Part shown: positions 1 through 5,134 of the stretch, one piece after another | Layout of the letters: every line of letters starts with the position of its first letter | Position numbering within the stretch: the first letter of the stretch is position 1 | Origin: an uncultured Sutterella sp. | GTDB taxonomy: Bacteria > Pseudomonadota > Gammaproteobacteria > Burkholderiales > Burkholderiaceae_F | Assembly (NCBI GenBank): GCA_902477615.1 | Contig: CABSHY010000104.1 | Location: 1 to 5,154 of the forward strand | Length of the DNA stretch: 5,154 nucleotides | Direction of reading: 5' to 3' | Notes under the pieces: generated by a model | What the model was told of the DNA's origin: nothing | Database searches by the model: none | The model's input: only the letters and a program-made list of their open reading frames with translations | Program-made: the position numbers and the translations under genes

Positions 1-552
1 GACGTGACGGCCAACTCCATGATTTCCGGTCAACCCGTGCGCGGTGAAGTGTTCATGAAGCGCGCCCAAGGCGGTATTTTGGCTGACGGCTTTAATTCTA
101 TGATTGCCGGTATGCTCAACTCTTTCCCGAATTCCATTTTTGCTCAAAATAACGGGATGATTCAATTAACGGGTGTCGCCAGTCGCTACGTCGGTTACTT
201 CATTGCCGGTTTCTTGGTACTTTTGGGCTTGTTCCCAGCCATCGGTTTGGTGTTTTCTTTAATGCCCGATCCGGTTTTGGGCGGTGCCACGCTTTTGATG
301 TTTGGTACGGTGGCCGCTGCCGGTCTTCGTATTATCGCCAGCCAACGCATTGACCGTAAGGCCATCTTGGTGATTGCCTTGAGTTTCTCTTTGGGCTTGA
401 GCGTGGAAATGGTGCCTGAAATCTTGTCGCAATTCCCGGAAACGCTTCGCAGCATTTTCTCTTCCGGTATTACGACGGGTGGTTTGACGGCCATTATTGC
501 CAATATTCTCATTCACATTGAAGAATATGAAGACAATAAAGACGAACAATAG
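1..552 (+). CDS. NCS2-family purine (xanthine/urate-type) permease, C-terminal part (5' end outside window)
   Basis: This is the last 183 residues of a nucleobase:cation symporter-2 protein, an inner-membrane carrier that brings in purines with protons or other cations. The reading frame is open from base 1 (residues D-V-T-A-N-S), so the gene starts upstream. Residues 49-65 carry the family signature beginning QNNG and running through IQLTGVASRYVG. Asp29 lies exactly 20 residues before Gln49, the spacing of the substrate-site residues Asp304 and Gln324 of E. coli XanQ; Asn50 matches its Asn325. The essential Glu of the preceding helix should lie about four residues before base 1. Hydrophobic helices follow at about 66-88, 92-113, 121-136 and 156-172, with the usual GITTGGLTAI motif near the end and a short charged tail. 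The signature favours the xanthine/urate branch over uracil, but specificity cannot be fixed from this fragment. Terminators follow directly, so it ends its transcription unit. Confidence 0.93.
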   Translation, partial: DVTANSMISGQPVRGEVFMKRAQGGILADGFNSMIAGMLNSFPNSIFAQNNGMIQLTGVASRYVGYFIAGFLVLLGLFPAIGLVFSLMPDPVLGGATLLMFGTVAAAGLRIIASQRIDRKAILVIALSFSLGLSVEMVPEILSQFPETLRSIFSSGITTGGLTAIIANILIHIEEYEDNKDEQ

Positions 553-569
553 TTTCTTAAAAATTTAAA

Positions 570-600
570 CTCTCGTCATCAACTGAGGGCGAGAGAATTT
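570..600 (+). terminator. First hairpin downstream of the permease, weak terminator candidate
   Basis: CTCTCGTC (570-577) pairs with GGCGAGAG (588-595), giving 8 bp with one G-T wobble and a 10-nt loop. Only a short AATTT follows, so alone it would be a poor intrinsic terminator. It lies immediately before a much better one and may act as an RNA 3'-end stabiliser or a backup. Confidence 0.45.
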
Positions 601-639
601 GAGGGGTTTCAAGAGAGTTTTCTTGGAGCCTCTTTTTTT
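601..639 (+). terminator. Rho-independent terminator of the permease unit
   Basis: Bases 601-614 pair with 621-634 in a stem of about 14 bp that includes several G-T wobbles. The loop is GAGTTT (615-620), and a run of seven T follows at 633-639. Stem plus U-tract is the standard intrinsic terminator form. It separates the permease transcript from the flavin reductase gene. Confidence 0.85.
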
Positions 640-679
640 CGCCCCCAACACACCGAAATAAAGTTTGGAATTATGGAAA

Positions 680-710
680 TGACATTTTTAGGCACAAAAT
701 TGCCATTTTT
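680..710. repeat. Direct repeat TG(A/C)CATTTTT with 21-bp period and overlapping GGCA-N6-TGCC dyad; possible operator
   Basis: TGACATTTTT (680-689) and TGCCATTTTT (701-710) match at 9 of 10 bases, and their starts are 21 bp apart, two helical turns. Overlapping them is an inverted repeat GGCA (691-694) / TGCC (701-704) around CAAAAT. Both lie upstream of the putative -10 of the flavin reductase gene, where a regulator could bind. The regulator is unknown, and short A/T-rich repeats can arise by chance. Confidence 0.3.
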
Positions 711-737
711 TCACTCCAATCTTGTTCTCACTTTTTC

Positions 738-743
738 TAAAAT
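738..743 (+). promoter_or_regulatory. Possible -10 element for the flavin reductase/yqaA unit
   Basis: TAAAAT matches the sigma-70 -10 consensus at five of six positions and would start RNA roughly 20 bases before the ATG at 771. The hexamer 17 bp upstream (715-720, TCCAAT) is a poor -35, so any promoter here would be weak or need an activator. A promoter is required somewhere between the terminator ending at 639 and the gene; this is the best core element seen. Confidence 0.25.
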
Positions 744-770
744 TGAGTCGTTCATTGTTGGAGATTGACC

Positions 771-1346
771 ATGCAAAAAAATCACTTTGTACCTGTTGAT
801 GCTGAAGACGTTTATCGTCTTTTAAATATTGGCGCCACGACCTTGGTATCGGCTGCACACGATGGTGTGTCTGATGTAATGGCTGCCGCTTGGGCCTGTG
901 CTTTGGATTTGACGCCGTGCAAGGCAACGGTTGTGATCGATAAGACGCACTTCACTCGCCCTTTAATTGAAAAGTCTGGCTACTTCGCGCTTTTGTTACC
1001 GACGCGCGCCATTGCTAAAGAAACCCTGTATTTGGGTTCTGTGAGCAAAAACGATGAAAAGGATAAATTGGAAAAAAGCGGTGCCAAGCTTTTTAACATT
1101 GATGGGTTTGAGATGCCCATGGTGGAAGGGTGCGCTGCATGGATGATTTTTAAAGTCTTGCCCGAACCCCATAATGAAAAAACGTACGACCTTTTCATTG
1201 GTGAGTGCGTGGGCGCATGGGCCGATGACCGCGTATTTAAGGATGGCCACTGGGAGTTTGAAAAGGCCGATAAGAGCATGAGTACGCTTCACTATGTGGC
1301 CGGTGGCCACTTCTACACGATGGGCGAAGCCATTGACGTTGAATAA
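771..1346 (+). CDS. Flavin reductase family protein (FMN-binding split barrel)
   Basis: The 191-residue protein has the length and pattern of flavin reductase-like (DIM6/NTAB-type) proteins, cytoplasmic FMN-binding split-barrel enzymes that typically reduce flavin with NAD(P)H or form part of an oxidoreductase. Visible family features are the N-terminal strand leading to VMAAAWACALDLTP (36-49), the following strand and TxFTRPLIEKSG segment (59-70), YFALLLPT (71-78), and the closing LHYVAGGHFYTMGEA (173-187), very typical of this family's C-terminus. The ATG at 771 is chosen because GGAG (760-763) lies 7 nt upstream; an in-frame TTG at 765 would be too close to that site. The gene follows a terminator, so it starts its own unit, and it stops 6 bp before yqaA, implying co-transcription. 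The substrate or electron partner cannot be inferred: no oxygenase or other partner gene is in the window. Confidence 0.85.
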   Translation: MQKNHFVPVDAEDVYRLLNIGATTLVSAAHDGVSDVMAAAWACALDLTPCKATVVIDKTHFTRPLIEKSGYFALLLPTRAIAKETLYLGSVSKNDEKDKLEKSGAKLFNIDGFEMPMVEGCAAWMIFKVLPEPHNEKTYDLFIGECVGAWADDRVFKDGHWEFEKADKSMSTLHYVAGGHFYTMGEAIDVE

Positions 1347-1352
1347 CCATTG

Positions 1353-1760
1353 ATGGACATTACATTAACATCTGCGTTGTGGGGACTGGCGACATCGGCC
1401 TTTGTCTCCTCAACGCTTTTCCCCGGGGGCAGTGAAGCCGTCTTTTTGTGGGTGATCCACGAGTATGACGCTTTTTATTATGCCCTCATTGTTGCCACGC
1501 TTGCCAATACCGCAGGCTCCATGACGGGGTACTGCATCGGGCGGTTTTTACCTAAAAAAGTCGAGTCTCGTGCAATTGATCAATGCGAAAAGTACGGGGC
1601 GTGGGTGCTTCTTCTAGCATGGTTGCCGATTGTGGGGGATGCGTTGCCGGTGGCTGCCGGTTGGTTGCGCATCCATTGGGTTAAAAGCCTTCTTTTCATT
1701 TTGGTGGGTAAAGCTTTTCGGTACGCTGCCATCGGTTACGGTTTTTCTCAAATTTTTTAA
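1353..1760 (+). CDS. yqaA: YqaA-type inner-membrane protein (DedA/SNARE-associated superfamily)
   Basis: A 135-residue hydrophobic protein that resembles E. coli YqaA (about 142 residues) from end to end. Shared blocks are the N-terminal helix with STLFPGGSE (20-28; E. coli TLLPGNSE), the N-T-x-G-S and GRFLP region (52-67), KYGAWVLLLAWLPIVGD (80-96), AGWLRIHW (102-109) and GKAFRY (119-124). The VGD, AGW-R and GK-RY motifs are the polar residues kept in this superfamily, whose larger DedA members are linked to lipid-carrier translocation and membrane potential. The function of YqaA itself is not established. The ATG at 1353 is preferred over the adjacent TTG at 1350. No clear Shine-Dalgarno sequence is seen, so translation probably depends on coupling to the flavin reductase stop 6 bp upstream. 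Predicted helices lie near 5-23, 28-50, 84-104 and 110-134. No obvious terminator follows, so read-through into surE is possible. Confidence 0.88.
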   Translation: MDITLTSALWGLATSAFVSSTLFPGGSEAVFLWVIHEYDAFYYALIVATLANTAGSMTGYCIGRFLPKKVESRAIDQCEKYGAWVLLLAWLPIVGDALPVAAGWLRIHWVKSLLFILVGKAFRYAAIGYGFSQIF

Positions 1761-1814
1761 CAAATTCAGAACGAGATGGCGCCTTTTTCTAATGTTTTCG
1801 GGCGGTTAATCCTT

Positions 1815-1820
1815 TATTAT
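1815..1820 (+). promoter_or_regulatory. Possible -10 element upstream of surE
   Basis: TATTAT matches the -10 consensus at five of six bases. No good -35 is seen 16-18 bp upstream (around 1792-1798, TTTT-rich). A start near 1827 would place the perfect hairpin at 1833-1849 almost at the 5' end of the surE transcript. This is a weak call made on spacing and base composition. Confidence 0.2.
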
Positions 1821-1832
1821 TCATTAATTAGG

Positions 1833-1849
1833 TGAAGTCTCTGACTTCA
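1833..1849 (+). other. Perfect 7-bp leader hairpin just upstream of surE
   Basis: TGAAGTC (1833-1839) and GACTTCA (1843-1849) pair perfectly around a TCT loop, ending 22 bases before the surE ATG. The T run at 1857-1861 begins seven bases after the stem, too far for a standard terminator. It may protect a 5' end, form a weak attenuator, or be the end of the yqaA message. Confidence 0.4.
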
Positions 1850-1871
1850 AAACAAGTTTTTAAGAATCATC

Positions 1872-2627
1872 ATGCGAATTTTAGTTTCTAACGACGACGG
1901 TTACTCCGCGCCCGGCATTAAAGCGTTGGCACAAGCCATGAAGCGTTTTGGTGAAGTGACGGTGGTGGCACCGGAATTTAATCAAAGTGCAGCGAGTAAT
2001 TCTTTGACGTTAACGCGTCCGTTAATGGTGCAAGAAGTGGAGTCAGGGGTGTTTGCCGTGAACGGAACGCCCAGCGACTGTGTGCACATGGCTTTGACAG
2101 GGCTTTTAACCGAAAAGCCGGATTTAATTGTCTCCGGCATTAACTGCGGTCAGAACATGGGCGAAGATACGATGTATTCCGGTACCGTGGCGGCCGCCAT
2201 TGAAGGGTATCTCTTCGGTATTGACGCCATTGCCTTTTCTCAAATCCATCGCGGTTGGGCCCATTTGGATAGTGCTGCTCAAGTGGCGCAAGAATTGGTG
2301 GAACGATTCTTAGAAGCAAGAGATCCCGCGACGAATGGCGCGCAACTTTTAAACGTCAATATTCCGAATTTACCTTATGGTGAATTGCAAGGTTGTGTGG
2401 CAACGCGCTTGGGGCGACGCCACCATCCAGAACCCGTGATTCGTGAAATGAGTCCGAGAGGCTTTCCGATCTATTGGGTGGGAGCAGCTGGTGAACCCAA
2501 GGATCGTGGTGAAGGAACAGACTTTTGGGCAACGCAAAAGAATGCGGTGTCCGTGACGCCCTTGCAAGTGGATTTGACGAATTACGCTCAAGTCACGGGC
2601 GTTGAAGAGTGGCTCACGAAGGCTTAA
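1872..2627 (+). CDS. surE: 5'/3'-nucleotidase SurE
   Basis: SurE is a cytoplasmic, metal-dependent nucleoside monophosphate phosphatase, which may also act on polyphosphate, linked to stationary-phase and stress survival. The 251-residue length is normal for the family. The N-terminus MRILVSNDDGYSAPGI is diagnostic. The metal ligands are visible as Asp8 and Asp9, Ser39 in the NQSAAS loop, and Asn91 in VSGINCGQN, the same numbers as in E. coli SurE. Other conserved blocks are VNGTPSDCV (63-71), YSGTVAAAIEG (102-112) and LNVNIPN (about 160-166). The ATG at 1872 gives the exact expected N-terminus; the ribosome site is weak (AAGA at 1862-1865). In many gamma- and betaproteobacteria pcm follows surE; here nlpD follows after 55 bp. 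Confidence 0.98.
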   Translation: MRILVSNDDGYSAPGIKALAQAMKRFGEVTVVAPEFNQSAASNSLTLTRPLMVQEVESGVFAVNGTPSDCVHMALTGLLTEKPDLIVSGINCGQNMGEDTMYSGTVAAAIEGYLFGIDAIAFSQIHRGWAHLDSAAQVAQELVERFLEARDPATNGAQLLNVNIPNLPYGELQGCVATRLGRRHHPEPVIREMSPRGFPIYWVGAAGEPKDRGEGTDFWATQKNAVSVTPLQVDLTNYAQVTGVEEWLTKA

Positions 2628-2642
2628 ACTAGACAATTGAGA

Positions 2643-2666
2643 GTCGCTTTTTTTTAAGTAAGCGAC
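2643..2666 (+). other. Hairpin with T-rich loop between surE and nlpD
   Basis: GTCGCTT (2643-2649) and AAGCGAC (2660-2666) form a perfect 7-bp stem around a 10-nt loop. The stem and loop together contain a run of eight T (2648-2655), and no T run follows the stem. It is therefore not a standard terminator on either strand. It ends four bases before the ribosome site of nlpD (AGGGA, 2671-2675), so it could affect nlpD translation or RNA stability. Confidence 0.4.
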
Positions 2667-2682
2667 GAAGAGGGAACGAACA

Positions 2683-3513
2683 ATGAAATTACGTCTTTTG
2701 GTATGTGCCGCTGCGGTGGCTTCAGTGTTATCCGGTTGTGCGCTTCAAAATATTGGCGCACCTGTCTATGACCGTACGGGTTCAAGTGGCATCGGTACCA
2801 CGGGGGCCGTGGCCATGACGGGTGAAACCTATGTGGTCCAAGCCGGTGATACGCTTTATTCCATCGCCGTTCGTCACGGTTGCAATCCGACGGAATTGGC
2901 TCGCGCCAATAACATTACCGATCCCACGCAAGTCTCAATCGGTACCGTTTTAAATATCACGGCTGCTCGTACGGGTGCCGTTCAAACGTTGGCGCCGCAA
3001 GGCACGGCCCCAGTCACGGATGTGACGGTGATGGGTCAAGACGATACGAACTTGACGCCGACCGATCCCCAAAGCGTAACGATTGGTGGTGATGTCACGA
3101 CGGGGCAGCCCGCAAAGACGGTGGCGGGTGCGCAAATGCCTTTGGGTAACACGAAGTTGTCATGGCCGGTGGCAAGAAATACGATTCTCACAAACTTTAG
3201 CGATGAAGGCAGTAAGGGGATTGAGATCGCCGGTAACATGGGTGACGATGTGAAGGCTGCCGCTGCCGGTCGTGTGATTTACGTAGACGATAAGGTGGTG
3301 GGCTACGGCAAACTCATTATCATCAAGCACGGTGACAGTGAAATGACGGTGTACGGTCACAATAGCGAAATTTTGGTCCAACGCGGTCAAGATGTGAAGG
3401 CCGGTGACGTGATTGCGAAGATGGGCGATAGCGACAGCAAGACCGTGAACTTACTTTTTGAAGTTCGCGTGAAGGATAAGCCCGTGGATCCGTTGCAATA
3501 TTTGCCAAAATAA
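2683..3513 (+). CDS. nlpD: NlpD-like lipoprotein: LysM plus degenerate M23 (LytM) domain, murein hydrolase activator
   Basis: The 276-residue protein starts with a lipoprotein signal peptide whose lipobox L16-S17-G18-C19 places lipidation on Cys19, so it should be anchored in the outer membrane facing the periplasm. A LysM peptidoglycan-binding module covers about 50-92 (YVVQAGDTLYSIA onward). A low-complexity Thr/Gln/Asp-rich linker runs to about 155, and an M23/LytM domain covers 160-276. The M23 zinc site is broken: Ser177 and Glu181 stand where active enzymes have His and Asp, and Asn256 and Leu258 replace the final HxH; only His226 is kept. E. coli NlpD is degenerate in the same way and activates the amidase AmiC for daughter-cell separation, so activation rather than hydrolysis is the likely role. 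AGGGA at 2671-2675 sits 7 nt before the ATG. A terminator follows. rpoS, normally next, is absent. Confidence 0.95.
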   Translation: MKLRLLVCAAAVASVLSGCALQNIGAPVYDRTGSSGIGTTGAVAMTGETYVVQAGDTLYSIAVRHGCNPTELARANNITDPTQVSIGTVLNITAARTGAVQTLAPQGTAPVTDVTVMGQDDTNLTPTDPQSVTIGGDVTTGQPAKTVAGAQMPLGNTKLSWPVARNTILTNFSDEGSKGIEIAGNMGDDVKAAAAGRVIYVDDKVVGYGKLIIIKHGDSEMTVYGHNSEILVQRGQDVKAGDVIAKMGDSDSKTVNLLFEVRVKDKPVDPLQYLPK

Positions 3514-3536
3514 TTAAACTGTCGATCTGCTTTTGT

Positions 3537-3572
3537 GAGCCCGTTAGCCGAGGGTATGGCACGGGCTCTTTT
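3537..3572 (+). terminator. Intrinsic terminator after nlpD, close to rlmD
   Basis: GAGCCCGT (3537-3544) and ACGGGCTC (3561-3568) form a perfect 8-bp GC-rich stem. GCC/GGC (3547-3549 / 3558-3560) can extend it across a two-base bulge, and TTTT follows at 3569-3572. It lies 23 bp past the nlpD stop. The T run is short, so termination may be partial. Only 31 bp separate its end from the rlmD ATG. Confidence 0.75.
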
Positions 3573-3603
3573 AATAACAAATTCGAATTTAAGGGGCAAT
3601 GGT

Positions 3604-5058
3604 ATGGCTCGAACGCCTAAGGTTTATGAAAAGTTTACGGTCGATATTGAATCGCTCGATCAAGACGGGCGTGGTGTCGCTCACCGTGAAGGCAAAGTCG
3701 TTTTCGTTGAAGGCGCTTTGCCGAAAGAACGTGTCGTTTACGAACGTATCCGCAATAAGCCGAGCTACGAAACGGGTCGTGTGGTGGAAATCGTCAAGGA
3801 ATCGTCTTTGCGTGTGGAGCCCGGTTGCCCCAACTTCGGTTTAGAACCCGGTTCTTGTGGTGGTTGCGCCATGCAACACTTGGAGCCCAACGCTCAAGTG
3901 GCGATGAAGCAACGCGTGATGTTGGATGCGTTGTGGCACATCGGTAAGGTGAAGCCTGAAACCATTTTGGCACCGATCTTTGGTCCCTTCTGGCACTATC
4001 GTCACCGCGCTCGTTTGACCGTGCGTGATGTCGCGAAAAAGGGTGGCGTTTTAGTGGGTTTCCATGAAAAGGCCTCAAGTTACGTCGCTGACATGACCGA
4101 ATGCAAGATTTTGCCCCGTGACGTGAGCGACCTTTTGGTGCCGTTGCGTGGTTTGGTGGAAGGCTTGTCCATCCGCCAACGTTTGCCGCAAATTGAAGTG
4201 GCAATGGGCGGCAATGGCGCCATCGCTTTAGTGATGCGCGTGTTGGAAACGCCCTCGGATGACGACATGCGTGCTTTTGAAGCCTTCTCTTTAGAGCACG
4301 GTGTGAGCATTTGGTTGCAACCCAAGGGCCCGGACTCTTGCTACCCGATGCAACCGAGCGATTTGACGGCATTAAAGCTTGAATTGCCTGAATTTGGTGT
4401 CCATAACACGTTTAAACCGACGGGCTTCACGCAAGTCAATCACCGCTTAAACGAAACGATGGTTTCTCGTGCCATCAATTTGTTGGACGTGCATGGCGAC
4501 CACCAAGTGGCAGACTTCTTCTGTGGTTTGGGTAACTTCACGTTGCCGTTGGCCGTGCGCGCCAAGCGCGTCATCGGTATCGAGGGGAGCGATCAATTGG
4601 TCGAACGCGCTAAGGCCGGTGCCATTGATAACGGCTTGGGCGATAAGACGGAATTTGTGGCCCGAAATCTCTTTACATGGAGCGTGGAAGACTGGGATCG
4701 CCTTTGGGAAAAGATGGGTCAAATCGACCGCGTTTTGATTGACCCCCCGCGTGAAGGCGCTTTGGAATTGGCTCGCACGTTGGCTGCGACCGATAAGCGT
4801 CCGCCGCGCATTGTTTACGTGTCTTGCAATCCCGCAACGCTTGCTCGTGACTGTGCGATTTTGCATCACGAAGGCGGTTGGCATATCCGTGCCGCAGGTG
4901 TCATGAACATGTTCCCGCACACGGGGCACGTGGAATCCATGGCGGTGTTAGAGCCCGGTCCCAAGCCTGAAAAGCCCGTGACGTTGGAAGAATTAAACGC
5001 CAAGGAAACCCCTGAAACGACGGAAAATGTCGCAGAGAAGGAAGCCTTGGAAGCTTAA
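3604..5058 (+). CDS. rlmD: 23S rRNA (uracil-1939-C5)-methyltransferase RlmD (RumA)
   Basis: A 484-residue SAM-dependent enzyme that methylates U1939 of 23S rRNA. An N-terminal TRAM RNA-binding domain spans about 6-66 (IESLDQDGRGVAH at 15-27). A [4Fe-4S] site follows with Cys75, Cys85, Cys88 and Cys167, spaced Cx9Cx2C against Cx5Cx2C in E. coli. The catalytic half has the QVN motif (277-279), the SAM loop DFFCGLGNFTLPLA (304-317), IDPPREGA (379-386), the nucleophile Cys408 in VSCNPATLARD, and the catalytic Glu444 in HTGHVES. Residues 451-484 form an acidic Glu/Pro-rich tail beyond the catalytic core. The ATG at 3604 is chosen because AAGGGG (3591-3596) lies 7 nt upstream and the protein then begins at the TRAM domain; in-frame GTG 3535 and ATG 3556 fall within or before the terminator. 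The unusual Cys spacing is a small loop insertion, not loss of the cluster. A TrmA or RlmC paralogue is less likely given TRAM, the cluster and the nlpD context. Confidence 0.96.
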   Translation: MARTPKVYEKFTVDIESLDQDGRGVAHREGKVVFVEGALPKERVVYERIRNKPSYETGRVVEIVKESSLRVEPGCPNFGLEPGSCGGCAMQHLEPNAQVAMKQRVMLDALWHIGKVKPETILAPIFGPFWHYRHRARLTVRDVAKKGGVLVGFHEKASSYVADMTECKILPRDVSDLLVPLRGLVEGLSIRQRLPQIEVAMGGNGAIALVMRVLETPSDDDMRAFEAFSLEHGVSIWLQPKGPDSCYPMQPSDLTALKLELPEFGVHNTFKPTGFTQVNHRLNETMVSRAINLLDVHGDHQVADFFCGLGNFTLPLAVRAKRVIGIEGSDQLVERAKAGAIDNGLGDKTEFVARNLFTWSVEDWDRLWEKMGQIDRVLIDPPREGALELARTLAATDKRPPRIVYVSCNPATLARDCAILHHEGGWHIRAAGVMNMFPHTGHVESMAVLEPGPKPEKPVTLEELNAKETPETTENVAEKEALEA

Positions 5059-5071
5059 TTTTTCTTGAAAT

Positions 5072-5088
5072 CGCCTCATGTTGAGGCG
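5072..5088. other. Perfect 7-bp hairpin downstream of rlmD
   Basis: CGCCTCA (5072-5078) and TGAGGCG (5082-5088) pair perfectly around a TGT loop, 13 bp after the rlmD stop. Only TT follows, so on its own it is a weak terminator. It probably acts with the stronger structure beginning at 5095, or stabilises the 3' end of the message. Confidence 0.5.
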
Positions 5089-5094
5089 TTAAAC

Positions 5095-5134
5095 AAAAAG
5101 CGTGCACATTGTTTTTGATTTGTGCACGCTTTTT
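5095..5134. terminator. Strong bidirectional intrinsic terminator
   Basis: Bases 5095-5108 and 5121-5134 form a perfect 14-bp stem (GCGTGCACA core flanked by AAAAA on one side and TTTTT on the other) with a 12-nt T-rich loop (5109-5120). Because A5 precedes and T5 follows the GC-rich core, either strand yields a stem followed by a U-run. It ends the rlmD unit and would also suit a convergent gene entering from the right; no such gene is visible in the last 20 bases. Confidence 0.85.

Noticed and set aside
765..770. TTG start for the flavin reductase gene
   Set aside because: GGAG at 760-763 would be only one base away; the ATG at 771 has the proper 7-nt spacing.
1776..1806. Terminator after yqaA (GGCGCC followed by T5; CGCC/GGCG pairing at 1780-1804)
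   Set aside because: The palindrome has no loop, and the alternative stem is only 4 bp with a 17-nt loop and no T run after it.
3493..3530. Promoter at the end of nlpD (TTGCAA 3493 or TTGCCA 3502)
   Set aside because: No acceptable -10 hexamer lies 16-18 bp downstream of either.
3535..3603. N-terminal extension of rlmD from GTG 3535 or ATG 3556
   Set aside because: This stretch forms the nlpD terminator hairpin, the encoded residues match nothing in the TRAM domain, and a good ribosome site fits ATG 3604.
3794..4372. Minus-strand open frame of about 190 codons inside rlmD
   Set aside because: It is Arg/Pro/His/Ser-rich low-quality protein antisense to clearly conserved RlmD sequence; it mirrors the sense codon pattern.
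4447..4929. Minus-strand open frame of 160 codons opposite the RlmD SAM domain
   Set aside because: It shows no recognisable motif, and the sense strand carries all catalytic motifs of RlmD.
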